Below are positions 33,589 to 42,340 of a stretch of 44,214 bases of DNA, piece after piece. This DNA is from an uncultured Bryobacterales bacterium. GTDB taxonomy: Bacteria > Acidobacteriota > Terriglobia > Bryobacterales > Bryobacteraceae. How positions within the stretch are numbered: position 1 is the first letter of the stretch; every line of letters begins with the position of its first letter. The notes beneath the pieces were generated by a model. The model was not told the origin of the DNA, made no database searches, and saw only the letters and a program-made list of their open reading frames with translations. Where the stretch lies: assembly GCA_937959285.1 (NCBI GenBank), contig CALGAR010000130.1, forward strand, positions 1 through 44,214, given 5' to 3'. The translations under genes and the position numbers were made by a program.

Positions 33589-34629
33589 TCAGTACTTCGG
33601 CCGCACCCACTTCTGGGTGCGCATCGATTGATATCCTGCCTCAAGGATGCAGTTCACCACGTAGCCATCCTCGTAGGTTTCCCTCGGCTGAACACCGTCG
33701 CGCACGCACTCGACAAAGTGCCTCATTTCCGCCTGGTAGCCGTAGGCGAATGCTTCTTCCGGGAGCGGGCGCATCCAGCCGAAGTCGATGTCCGCCTTCT
33801 CCACGACATATCCGGCTGGGCGGCTTGTAAAGCATGAGATCGGCGTACCGCGCGTGACATCGGTGAAGATGGAACCTTCCGAGCCGTGGATCTCGTTTCG
33901 CAGGTCGAGCCCGCCACGCGTCGTCCAGGACAGTTCGCAATGGGCAATTCCTCCGCTCTCAAATTTCAGAACCAGCAATGCGTTGTCTTCGCCCTTTGTC
34001 TTCTTCTGGTGGACGAGCGTATCTCCCCATGCCATGACTTCGACGATACGGTTGTCCTTTCCGAAGAAGTATCGTGCCGCCTCGATGCAGTGGCAGCCTA
34101 AGTCATTCATCGCGCCGCCGCCCGTCTTTTCGACATCCCAGAAGTGCGGGCTATGAGGGCCGCTGTGGGATTCGCGCGAGCGAACCCATAAAACTCTGCC
34201 GATCGCCCCCGACTCAATCGTTTCTTTCGCTTTCACCACTGCCGGAGCAAACACTTCCGTCTCGGCGTATCCGTGCATTGCGCCCGATCTGCGCGCCGCG
34301 TCCAGCATTGCCTTCGCTTCTCGGCGGTCGCGGGCTAAAGGCTTCGTGCACACTTGATTCTTCCGAGCTTTGGCAAGCTCCAGCGCCACGGGCATGTGCG
34401 CCTCATTCGGCAGGGCGATTACGTACAGGTCGATGTCGTTTCGCTCGATGGCCTTTGAGAGCTTCTGAGTCGTTTCGGGAATTCCCCATTTGCGGGCAAA
34501 CGCTTCGGCGCGTTTCTTTGACCGGGAGTAGTTCAGTACAACTTCCTGCCCATTTACATTCGCCAGCCCTTGCATGTAGAAGTCGGCGACGAAACCGGAT
34601 CCGAGCATTGCAATGCGTATGGTCTTCAT
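33589..34629 (-). CDS. Gfo/Idh/MocA-family oxidoreductase
   Basis: 346 residues. The Rossmann start IRIAMLGSGFVADFY gives the GxGxxA nucleotide motif. VCTKPLARD replaces the usual EKP. The C-terminal domain has GGGAMNDLGCHCIEAARYF, where the Asp and His fit the substrate site. There is no Tat signal, so it is cytoplasmic, unlike many acidobacterial members. It probably oxidises or reduces a sugar or inositol-type substrate with NAD(P). It stands alone; the next gene upstream is 91 bases away. Confidence 0.9.
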   Translation of the reverse strand: MKTIRIAMLGSGFVADFYMQGLANVNGQEVVLNYSRSKKRAEAFARKWGIPETTQKLSKAIERNDIDLYVIALPNEAHMPVALELAKARKNQVCTKPLARDRREAKAMLDAARRSGAMHGYAETEVFAPAVVKAKETIESGAIGRVLWVRSRESHSGPHSPHFWDVEKTGGGAMNDLGCHCIEAARYFFGKDNRIVEVMAWGDTLVHQKKTKGEDNALLVLKFESGGIAHCELSWTTRGGLDLRNEIHGSEGSIFTDVTRGTPISCFTSRPAGYVVEKADIDFGWMRPLPEEAFAYGYQAEMRHFVECVRDGVQPRETYEDGYVVNCILEAGYQSMRTQKWVRPKY

Positions 34630-34720
34630 CAGGTCCTCACTGGAAAGAAGCGATCATATCAGGGGATCGGGATGTACGAACAGGAAGGGAAATCTTTGTT
34701 TGATGGCCGGGACCTGGCGG

Positions 34721-35041
34721 CTAGTTGGATGTGACGAGCTTCAGCCCAATGATGCCCGACACGATCAGGAGAATGCAGAACAGGCGAATAAACGATGCGG
34801 GTTCGCCAAACAGCAGAATGCCTACGATGACAGTCCCGACGGTCCCGATGCCAGTCCAGACGGCATAGGCTGTGCCGAGCGGCAAGGCACGCACGGCCAG
34901 GCCCAGCAGTATCATGCTCAGGGCCATCGCAGTCAGTGTTGCCACGCTGGGCCAAAGGCGAGTGAATCCGTCGGTGTACTTGAGGCCGACGGCCCACACA
35001 ACTTCCAATAAGCCAGCGATTACAAGAACAAGCCAAGTCAT
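34721..35041 (-). CDS. sugE: Guanidinium exporter of the SMR family (Gdx/SugE)
   Basis: 106 residues, four hydrophobic helices. The sequence MTWLVLVIAGLLEVVWAVGL with Glu13, then KYTDGFTRLWPS and GTAYAVWTGIGTVG, is typical of the SugE/Gdx branch rather than the drug-exporting EmrE branch. Gdx proteins export guanidinium in exchange for protons as dual-topology dimers. No guanidine riboswitch is visible in the 141 bases upstream. It is monocistronic. Confidence 0.93.
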   Translation of the reverse strand: MTWLVLVIAGLLEVVWAVGLKYTDGFTRLWPSVATLTAMALSMILLGLAVRALPLGTAYAVWTGIGTVGTVIVGILLFGEPASFIRLFCILLIVSGIIGLKLVTSN

Positions 35042-35182
35042 CGCGTGTTTTCCAAACGTTTCGGAGAAGCGAATGCGTTATCTGTTTCGATTGGAGTCAT
35101 GCACAGAGCGTAGAGCTAACTTTCATAGTATCAGCCTGCGTTCGGGCGGACGGAGAACGCGCAAACGGGCGGCGAAATGGGA

Positions 35183-36079
35183 TTAGCCAAGAAGATGATG
35201 CAATGCCGGTCCAAGCTCGGGGTATTGGAACCTGTAACCGCTCTCAATGGCAACGCGGGGAAATACGCGCGCGCTTGCGAGAAGCGGCTCCGCTGCTTCC
35301 CCGAACCTGATCTTGAGCGCGAATGCAGGAATCGGTACGACTGCGGGGCGGTGGATTGCCTTCGCGAGCTGCTCGGTAAACACCGCATTGGTGACGGGAT
35401 TGGGGGAGGTCGCATTGGCCGGGCCCGTAATCGTCCGGTTCTCCAAAATGTGAAGAATCAGGTTGAGCAGGTCGTCGCGGTGGATCCAGGACATCCATTG
35501 CTTGCCGGAGCCCAGTCTGCCTGCCAGGCCAGCTCGGAATGGAGGAAGCATCTGCTTCAGAGCACCGCCTTCGGGACCCAGCACGATACCGATTCGTATT
35601 TTCACGACGCGAATTCCGAGGGCCGCCGCGAGGTCTGCGCTTCGTTCCCACTCCTCGCACACCTTCGAAAGAAAATCTCTTCCAGGGTCTGACTCCTCTG
35701 TCAGCAGTTGATCGCCGCGGTCCCCGTAATATCCGATCGCGGAGGCCGACACCAGCACCTCGGGGCGTCGGGAGAGGGTGGAAAGAGCCTGCACCAGCCG
35801 TTGTGTGCCGAGAACGCGGCTGTCTCGGATTCGCCGCTTCACTTCCGGCGACCAGCGCTGCGCCACACTCTCGCCCGCCAGATGAACAACCGCATCGACG
35901 TCCTGCAAACTCTCTTCGGGAGGTTCGCCGGCCATTGCATCCCAGCGAAAGGCCTGGTTCGGACCTGTCGCTTCACCGCCGCTGCGCGACAGTAGATGCA
36001 GGACATGGCCCTGCTCATTCAAGCGAGCTGCAAGTGCTTTGCCGAGGAATCCTGTGGCGCCTGTGATCGCAATCCGCAT
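35183..36079 (-). CDS. TIGR01777-type NAD-dependent epimerase (SDR39U1/YfcH)
   Basis: 298 residues, an extended SDR. Motifs: TGATGFLGKAL, VVHLAGESVAQRWSPEVK, RDSRVLGTQRLVQA, SASAIGYYGDRG with the catalytic Tyr-less pattern typical of this family, and GLAGRLGSGKQWMSWIHRDDL. The C-terminal DUF1731-like end (VPIPAFALKIRFGEAAEPLLASARVFP) is present. The cellular role of YfcH-type proteins is unclear. It lies 141 bases upstream of sugE on the same strand. Confidence 0.92.
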   Translation of the reverse strand: MRIAITGATGFLGKALAARLNEQGHVLHLLSRSGGEATGPNQAFRWDAMAGEPPEESLQDVDAVVHLAGESVAQRWSPEVKRRIRDSRVLGTQRLVQALSTLSRRPEVLVSASAIGYYGDRGDQLLTEESDPGRDFLSKVCEEWERSADLAAALGIRVVKIRIGIVLGPEGGALKQMLPPFRAGLAGRLGSGKQWMSWIHRDDLLNLILHILENRTITGPANATSPNPVTNAVFTEQLAKAIHRPAVVPIPAFALKIRFGEAAEPLLASARVFPRVAIESGYRFQYPELGPALHHLLG

Positions 36080-36179
36080 TCGTTGCCTCGTTATGGAGCG
36101 GCATAGGGTGATTGGCCAACGATCTGGCTCCAGTTAACAGTCTCTCTCACGTTGCAGGGTGCCGCCACATAACCGTGGC

Positions 36180-36185
36180 TACAAT
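36180..36185 (+). promoter_or_regulatory. -10 box TACAAT, radical SAM gene
   Basis: TACAAT ends eight bases before the ATG, so the transcript would start near the start codon, although AAGGA is also present. Confidence 0.45.
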
Positions 36186-36193
36186 AAGGAATA

Positions 36194-37294
36194 ATGCGCG
36201 CCTTGAACCGGGCCAGGCTGCTGTGGGCATACCTTACTCGAAAGACGACGATCCCGGGCCTTCCCGTTGAATTCATTGTAGAGACGACGGCCAAGTGTAA
36301 CCTGTACTGCCCGATGTGTCCTCGCGAGACCCACGCCCAGCCTAAGGAGGACATGACGGATGCCATCTTCGAGCGGCTCGTAAGAGAATCCTCACGCAGC
36401 GCTGAGCACATGATGCTGATCGGGTTGGGCGAGCCCTTTCTTGATCGGAAGATCTTCGAGCGGATCGAGTTTTGCGACAAGCACAAGATCGCGACTCTGC
36501 TTTCCACCAACGGGACGTTGCTCGACGAGAAAGCGGCGGACAGGCTGTTGCGGACCCCGCTCGAACACATCACCCTCAGCTTCGACGGCGCTACAAAAGA
36601 GAGTTATGAGTTTTACCGCAAGGGGGCGCGTTTCGAGAAAGTACGAGATAATTTCGTCCGCTTCGCGCGAATGAAGCACGAGCGCGGTGCTAAGGTCCAG
36701 GTGGTGGTGCAGATGGTGCGGATGGAGCGGAATGCCGGCGAGGTAGAAGATTTCATCCGCTTTTGGCAATCCGTGCCGGGGGTCGACCAGGTTCGCATCA
36801 AGGAAGACGAAACGAATCTGATGCGGCCATCTTCGGGCCACGAGGCCGAGGATTGGAAGCATCCCTGCCACTACCTCTGGCGCGGGCCGATGTACGTGAA
36901 GCACAACGGCGACGTTTATCCCTGCTGCCAGAGTTACATGCTGGATGGGAAGCCCGTAGGGCGCATCGGTGAGCAAACGTTGCCGGAGATCTGGAATTCC
37001 GGCGAGATGCAGCGGATGCGAAGGCTGCACGTCGAGCGCCGGGCAGGGGAAATTGATGTTTGCTCCCGCTGTTGCACGACCATTCCACATCCGGCCCTTG
37101 TCGCGGGGAGCCTTGTGCTGCACGGCCGCACGGTCCGCCGGCTGCTGCCGGTCATCGAGCGTTTGACGTATTTTTCGAAGTTGCCCCGGCGGCTGTTGCG
37201 GCCTCCTAAGCCTAAGACTTCCGAGCCGAAGACCGAGCTTGTGCAGATTGCCGTGCCCGCGGGAGAGGATTCCGGGAAGCACGGAGGAGAGTGA
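36194..37294 (+). CDS. Radical SAM/SPASM-domain protein
   Basis: 366 residues. The radical SAM cluster is Cys35, Cys39 and Cys42 in CNLYCPMC, then LIGLGEPFLD (the GGEP-like motif), STNGTLLD and TLSFDGATKESYEFYR. The C-terminal cysteines (PCHYLW, YPCCQSY, CSRCC) fit a SPASM-type auxiliary Fe-S site. The last 60 residues are basic and Pro-rich. The substrate is unknown and no precursor peptide is evident nearby. A small membrane coiled-coil gene follows four bases later and is probably co-expressed. Confidence 0.88.
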   Translation: MRALNRARLLWAYLTRKTTIPGLPVEFIVETTAKCNLYCPMCPRETHAQPKEDMTDAIFERLVRESSRSAEHMMLIGLGEPFLDRKIFERIEFCDKHKIATLLSTNGTLLDEKAADRLLRTPLEHITLSFDGATKESYEFYRKGARFEKVRDNFVRFARMKHERGAKVQVVVQMVRMERNAGEVEDFIRFWQSVPGVDQVRIKEDETNLMRPSSGHEAEDWKHPCHYLWRGPMYVKHNGDVYPCCQSYMLDGKPVGRIGEQTLPEIWNSGEMQRMRRLHVERRAGEIDVCSRCCTTIPHPALVAGSLVLHGRTVRRLLPVIERLTYFSKLPRRLLRPPKPKTSEPKTELVQIAVPAGEDSGKHGGE

Positions 37295-37298
37295 ACAG

Positions 37299-37718
37299 AT
37301 GAAGCGCTATCTTGTGGTCGTCGGACTGATCGTCGCTGCGTTCCTTGCTGGCTACGTGCCGGCTAAGCTCCGCTACAACTCCCTCGAGCAACAGTATCGG
37401 AAGGCACGACTCCATCGCTTGCTCGGTATGGTGCTGATCGAGGTTCAAATGAATAACTATGGGACGGCACGCGAACGGGCGACCGAATTCTTCAATGCTG
37501 TCACGGAGGCCGCCAGTCACGCGGACCGGCGGACTCGCCTGCGCCTTGAGAACATCCAGAGCCGGCGGGATGAAATTATTGCCGATCTCACCGCGATGAA
37601 TCCCGAGGTCACAAGCAAGGTCCGGGGGATCTTTGTCGAATTACCGAACCCCGAAGCTGACTACGCCCGGGGTTCGACTCAATCGGCGGAGGCTCGGAGC
37701 ACCGCGTCGGCCAACTGA
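37299..37718 (+). CDS. Small membrane-anchored coiled-coil protein, unknown
   Basis: 139 residues. An N-terminal helix (YLVVVGLIVAAFLAGYVPA) anchors or exports it; a helical region with coiled-coil character follows (YNSLEQQYRKARLHRLLGMVL, then the RRTRLRLENIQSRRDEII segment). No family is recognised. ATG 37299 has GGAGAG nine bases upstream and lies four bases after the radical SAM stop, so they share a transcript. The last 40 bases overlap the convergent folP gene. It is probably periplasmic. Confidence 0.7.
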   Translation: MKRYLVVVGLIVAAFLAGYVPAKLRYNSLEQQYRKARLHRLLGMVLIEVQMNNYGTARERATEFFNAVTEAASHADRRTRLRLENIQSRRDEIIADLTAMNPEVTSKVRGIFVELPNPEADYARGSTQSAEARSTASAN

Positions 37719-38527
37719 ACGACGGGAATCATTTCCTTCACGTCGTGAACCCTCACGATGTGAGCTCCTCCGAGGATGGAGGCGGTGACGGCGGCCGCGG
37801 TTCCGTAACGTAAGGCCTCTTCATCCCCGCGCGGCAGGAAGGATTTTCGCGACGGCCCTGTAAGGATCGGCAGTTCGAGCCGCGCCAGCAGCGGCAGGCG
37901 CGCGAGGATTTCCGCATTCTGCTCTTTCCGCTTTCCGAAGCCGAGGCCCGGATCGACGACGATACGGGAGCGGTCCAGACCTGCTCTTCTCGCCCGGTTT
38001 ACGGCGGCATCGAGATCGTGAAAAATCGTCCCCATCACATCGGGCAACGGCGCCAGCCTGGCCCAGGTCTCCGGAGTGCCGCGCATGTGATTCAAAATCA
38101 GGCCGGCATCGTGGTGGGTGACAACCTTTGCGAGCGCGGGGTCAAAAGTGAGGCCGCTGGGGTCGTTGATGATCTCGACTCCCAGGCTCAGCGCCTTTTC
38201 TGCAACGCCCGACTTATATGTATCGACACAGATCGGCACGGCCATCTTGTCACGCAGCCGCTTGAGCACGGGCACGAGTCGCCGCAGTTCCTCCGCTTCC
38301 GAGATGCGGGCGGAGCCTGGACGGGTGGATTCCGCGCCGATATCGATGATGTCCGCCCCTTGCTCTTCAAGCTCCAAAGCGCGAGCGAAGGCGCGGTCCG
38401 GGTCAGAGTACATTCCGCCGTCGGAAAAGGAGTCTGGCGTGACATTGAGGATACCCATGATGAGAGTCCGGTCACCCAGCTGAATCTCGCGATTCTTCAG
38501 CTTCCACTCGAATCGCTTTCGAATCAT
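37679..38527 (-). CDS. folP: Dihydropteroate synthase
   Basis: 282 residues. FolP joins p-aminobenzoate to dihydropterin pyrophosphate in folate synthesis. Motifs: MGILNVTPDSFSDGG, DIGAESTRPG, ICVDTYKSGVAE, INDPSG and the C-terminal VDPGLGFGK with TGPSRKSF. Length and motifs are normal. It is the last gene after tyrS and the two permease genes on this strand, 30 bases downstream of the second permease. Its 3' end overlaps the convergent small membrane gene by 40 bases. Confidence 0.96.
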   Translation of the reverse strand: MIRKRFEWKLKNREIQLGDRTLIMGILNVTPDSFSDGGMYSDPDRAFARALELEEQGADIIDIGAESTRPGSARISEAEELRRLVPVLKRLRDKMAVPICVDTYKSGVAEKALSLGVEIINDPSGLTFDPALAKVVTHHDAGLILNHMRGTPETWARLAPLPDVMGTIFHDLDAAVNRARRAGLDRSRIVVDPGLGFGKRKEQNAEILARLPLLARLELPILTGPSRKSFLPRGDEEALRYGTAAAVTASILGGAHIVRVHDVKEMIPVVQLADAVLRASAD

Positions 38528-38557
38528 TGTTGAAAAGCCCGGAGGGTCAAAGTTCGT

Positions 38558-39823
38558 TCATTCATAGCGCAAGCAGACAATTGGATCGAGGCTTGCCGCG
38601 CGATTCGCCGGATAATAGCCAAAAAAGAGGCCCACGGCGGCAGACATGGCAACACCCAAGCAGATCCATAGATAGGATAACGTGGCGGGGATCGAGGGAA
38701 CGAAATGCCGCACAAGATAAGCGATGGTGGCGCCGCATAGAATGCCGATCACGCCGCCCGCCAAAGTCACGAGAACTGCCTCGAGCAGGAATTGAACCCG
38801 GATGTCCGAACGCCGCGCGCCCATCGCCTTCCGCACCCCAATCTCCTTGGTTCGCTCCGTCACTGAGATCAGCATGATGTTCATCACACCGACGCCGCCG
38901 ACCAGTAGCCCGACAGAGCTGATGACGCCGGTAAGGATGACCAGGGCGCCTGTGAGCTGATTCCAGAGCGTGCTGAGAAAGTCCGGCGAAAGAATCTCAA
39001 AATCGTTCGGCGCACCGGGCGCTACACGTCGAATCCGGCGCATCACCGCAGTTACTTCTTCCCGGGCGCTGTCCAGATCCACGTCGCGGGGAACATTGAA
39101 AGCGATGATGAGCTCTTTCGACTCAGGGTAATTCTTCCGGAAATTACTTAAGGGAATGACCGCGAACTGATCGACGCCTGGACCGCCGAACAGCCCTGGA
39201 TCAGGTTCGAAAATACCGACGACCTCGAAAAGAAGTCCGTTCAGGCGCACGGTCTTGCCAATGGGGTCGGTGTGAGGGAACAGGGCATCGGCGATGGCCC
39301 GTCCGAGCACGACGACAGGCCGCGAGTGTGCCTCGTCGTCGTAGGTGATGAACCGGCCCTGGGCAATGCTAAAGAGGGGAATCGCCTCAATGTATTCGGG
39401 TTCCGCTCCGCGAAGGATGATCTTCTCAACCCGCTCCCTGCCGTACCGTATCTCATTCGTATGATTTGGGTTGAAGAAGCTCGCACGCGTTCCGAAAGTC
39501 GTCGCCGACGAGATCAATCGTGCCTGCTCGCGCAGCTTGCCTGCGTCCTCATACTGGAGATACTTTCGGACTCGGATGTGCTCGGGCATCTTCATGAAAT
39601 TCTGCCCGCCCAGAGGAATCCGGGAAATGAAGTAGGTGCGTGATCCCAGCCCCTCTACCTTCTCCTGAATGTAGCGGTTGAGCCCTTCAATGATGGCGGC
39701 GACGGAGATCACCGATGTGACTCCGATCACGATGCCGAGGAGTGTGAGTGCCGTCCGCACTTTGTGTCCCGCGAGGGTGCCCAAGGCGGTCTGCAAATTC
39801 TCGCGAAACTCGCCAGCCGTCAT
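38558..39823 (-). CDS. MacB/FtsX-type ABC transporter permease
   Basis: 421 residues. An N-terminal membrane helix (VRTALTLLGIVIGVTSVISV) is followed by a large periplasmic MacB_PCD domain and three C-terminal helices of the FtsX domain, with VGVMNIMLISVTERTKEIGVRKAMGARR. The end PANRAASLDPIVCLRYE is typical. It overlaps the preceding permease by four bases (ATGA). No ATPase or membrane-fusion subunit is in the window. Such permeases act in lipoprotein or toxin export, or as mechanotransducers. Confidence 0.92.
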   Translation of the reverse strand: MTAGEFRENLQTALGTLAGHKVRTALTLLGIVIGVTSVISVAAIIEGLNRYIQEKVEGLGSRTYFISRIPLGGQNFMKMPEHIRVRKYLQYEDAGKLREQARLISSATTFGTRASFFNPNHTNEIRYGRERVEKIILRGAEPEYIEAIPLFSIAQGRFITYDDEAHSRPVVVLGRAIADALFPHTDPIGKTVRLNGLLFEVVGIFEPDPGLFGGPGVDQFAVIPLSNFRKNYPESKELIIAFNVPRDVDLDSAREEVTAVMRRIRRVAPGAPNDFEILSPDFLSTLWNQLTGALVILTGVISSVGLLVGGVGVMNIMLISVTERTKEIGVRKAMGARRSDIRVQFLLEAVLVTLAGGVIGILCGATIAYLVRHFVPSIPATLSYLWICLGVAMSAAVGLFFGYYPANRAASLDPIVCLRYE

Positions 39824-41045
39824 TCGGCCCTCAACGCAACCACGGGGTCCAGCCGCGATGCGCGCCGGGCTGGGTAGACCCCGAAAAAGAGCCCGATGAT
39901 GCAGCTAATCATCAGGCCGAGCACAGCGACCCAGGGATGAACAGCGGCTGGAAATGCGGTGAAGACGCGCAGCGCGACGGCTGCCGTGAATCCGACTAAA
40001 ACGCCCGCGAAACCGCCCAGCAAGCATTGAAGCACACTTTCGGTGAGGAACTGCCGGAGGATATCTGGCGCGTCGCACCGATGGCTCTGCGAATTCCGAT
40101 CTCCTTCGTTCTCTCGGTCACGCTGACAAGCATGACGTTCATGATGACGATTCCGCCGACAATCGCCGAGATCGAGCTTACCAGGAGAAAGACGGCGAAG
40201 AAGGCGGAGCTGATGCTCTCCCAGAGGGCGATATAACTATCCCTGGTCCCAATAAAAAAGTCCTCTTCCCGGTTTCCGGTGATGTGACGGCGCGCCCGCA
40301 TAACAAGTCTGGCTTCATCCTGGGCTTTCTCAAACGCTCCCGGTTCAGGCCGTGCTTTCACGTTGATGATGAGGCTCGTGCGGGAACCGCGGTAGCGCTG
40401 GTACGTGGTCAGGGGAACGATCGCGAAGCGATCCTGATCCTGCCCAAGAACATTCCCGATCTTGTCAAAAGTTCCCACCACTGTAAGCTCCTGATTGCCG
40501 ATCCGGATGGTACGGCCGATCGGGTCGAGGGAAGGGAAGAGCTCTTGCATCAGCGCGTCGCCGATGACGCAAACGGGCGCGGCCCGCTGCTCTTCGGATT
40601 CCGTAAAGTAGCGGCCGTGCGCGATCGTACGCGTGTCGATCTCCGCCATATTGGCCGTGTGCCCGATCAGATCGACGTTCAGCACCTCGGTATCACCGCG
40701 TCGCGCGCTCGTAGGAATGGTCGCGCTCGCACCAACGACCAGGCAATTGGGGCATCCTTCGGCAACCGCTACGACGTCAGGCCACTCAATGTGCTTGTTG
40801 CGGAGAGCCTTGACAATCAGGCTGAAATCAGACACAGCGAACGGAACGCGCCCGATCTGAAAGACGTTCGTTCCGAGAGACGCGACCTTCTGCTCTACAT
40901 AGAGGTTGGCGCCCTGTACGAGCGTCATCACAGTGATCAGGGTCGCGACGCCCATTGTCAGGCCGAGCACCGTGAGCACAAAGCGAAGCTTGTGGACGCG
41001 CAAAGCGTCAACGCTTTGGCTCAGGTTATCCCGCCAGACGAGCAT
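39820..41045 (-). pseudogene. MacB/FtsX-type ABC permease with a single-base frameshift
   Basis: It is a paralogue of the next permease. The first 330 residues are intact: VLTVLGLTMGVATLITV, the periplasmic domain, and VMLVSVTERTKEIGIRRAIGATR. At about 40066 one base is missing. Inserting one after C40067 restores DILRQFLTESVLQCLLGG and the two final helices, ending PARRASRLDPVVALRAE at 39820. Without it the protein ends in 19 unrelated residues and loses the last two helices. The intact downstream frame and the ATGA overlap with the next gene argue for a sequence error or a very recent mutation. The start ATG directly follows the tyrS stop codon. Confidence 0.85.
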
Positions 41046-42263
41046 TTAGACGATGATCTTCCGGAACTTCTTCCCTGCCCGTATCACGTACTCGCCCGGC
41101 GCCAGCCGCTCGGCGGGATTCGAAACAGGATTGAGTGTGGCTGCCGGCCATGGCGCCAGAGTCACGGCATTTGCCTTGACTAAACGGTCCGCCTCAGAGA
41201 CAGACCCGGCAAGCCTGGCCTGGACGAGGATGCGATTCACCCGAGGGTCACTGATGGTGACCGTTTCAAGGTCTGTAGGAATCTCTCCCTGGCTGACTTC
41301 GCGCTCCCAACGATCCGCGGCTTCAAGAGCTGCTGCCCGCGAGTGGAAGTCGGTCACAATCTGGATGCCGAGTTCGCGTTTTACGTCTTTCGGGTGGCGC
41401 CGCCCTTCAGCAACGTCTCGCCGCAGTTGGGCGATCTCGGCAAGGCTCATGTCCGTGAGCAGTTCATAGTAGCGGTACATCAGCTCGTCGCTGATCGACA
41501 TGATCTTCTTGAACATCTCTTCGGGCGGCTCGGTAATTCCCACGTAGTTGCCCTTGGATTTGGACATCTTCTCGATGCCGTCCAAGCCTTCGAGAATCGG
41601 TACCGTGGCGACAATTTGCGGCTCCTGCCCGTAGTCGCGCTGGATCTCCCGCCCTACAAGGAGGTTGAACTTCTGATCCGTGCCGCCCATTTCGACGTCG
41701 CAGCGAAGCGCGACGGAATCGTAGGCTTGCGCCAGCGGATAGAGTAGCTCGTGGACCGAAATCGGCACCCCTTGCTTGTAGCGCTTCGAAAAATCATCCC
41801 GCTCCAGCAGGCGTGCGACCGTGTATCGCGACGCAAGACGGATCATGTCTTCGAAGCGCAGATTCTCCAGCCACTCGCTGTTGAACCGCACCTCCGTCTT
41901 TTCCGGATCGAGGATCTTGAAGACCTGTGCCTTGTAGGTTTCCGCGTTCCGAGCAATCTCTTCGCGGGTCATCGGCGGGCGAGTGACGTTGCGGCCGGTG
42001 GGGTCGCCGATGAGTCCGGTCATATCACCGATGAGAAAAATCACCCGATGACCGAGGTCCTGAAAATGCTTCATTTTGCGAAGCAGGACCGTGTGACCGA
42101 GGTGCAGGTCGGGCGCGGTAGGGTCAAAGCCCGCCTTGACGCGCAGAGGCCGTCCCTCCTGCGCTGCCTTCGTGAGACGCTCACGGAGGTCCTCTTCACG
42201 AATTAACTCGGCAAGACCTTTTTTCAGGTACGTTAACTGATCTTCAACTGATAGGGGAGACAC
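41046..42263 (-). CDS. tyrS: Tyrosyl-tRNA synthetase
   Basis: A class I synthetase charging tRNA-Tyr. HLGH replaces HIGH in the first signature (PDLHLGHTVLL); KMSKS is intact (GIEKMSKSKGN). DVEMGGTDQKFNLL and a C-terminal S4-like domain (RVNRILVQARLAGSVSEADRLV) are present. It is of the TyrZ type. I chose GTG 42263 (405 residues): TACAAT lies seven bases upstream, and family proteins start close to the SVEDQLTYLKKG segment. A GTG at 42287 (413 residues) is the alternative. The stop codon abuts the ATG of the first permease, so tyrS leads tyrS-permease-permease-folP. Confidence 0.93.
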   Translation of the reverse strand: MSPLSVEDQLTYLKKGLAELIREEDLRERLTKAAQEGRPLRVKAGFDPTAPDLHLGHTVLLRKMKHFQDLGHRVIFLIGDMTGLIGDPTGRNVTRPPMTREEIARNAETYKAQVFKILDPEKTEVRFNSEWLENLRFEDMIRLASRYTVARLLERDDFSKRYKQGVPISVHELLYPLAQAYDSVALRCDVEMGGTDQKFNLLVGREIQRDYGQEPQIVATVPILEGLDGIEKMSKSKGNYVGITEPPEEMFKKIMSISDELMYRYYELLTDMSLAEIAQLRRDVAEGRRHPKDVKRELGIQIVTDFHSRAAALEAADRWEREVSQGEIPTDLETVTISDPRVNRILVQARLAGSVSEADRLVKANAVTLAPWPAATLNPVSNPAERLAPGEYVIRAGKKFRKIIV

Positions 42264-42270
42264 TGGATCT

Positions 42271-42276
42271 ATTGTA
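42271..42276 (-). promoter_or_regulatory. -10 box TACAAT, tyrS
   Basis: On the minus strand TACAAT ends seven bases before GTG 42263. If it is used, the longer tyrS start at 42287 cannot be on the transcript. Confidence 0.4.
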
Positions 42277-42340
42277 ACTGTGGCCACAGGCGGATACCGT
42301 GCTCCGCCTCCCTCGGCTGGCTGACAATAGAAGCAAAGGG

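Noticed and set aside
35042..35182. Possible guanidine riboswitch before sugE
   Set aside because: No ykkC-type conserved core or paired ACGR hairpins could be found by eye in this gap.
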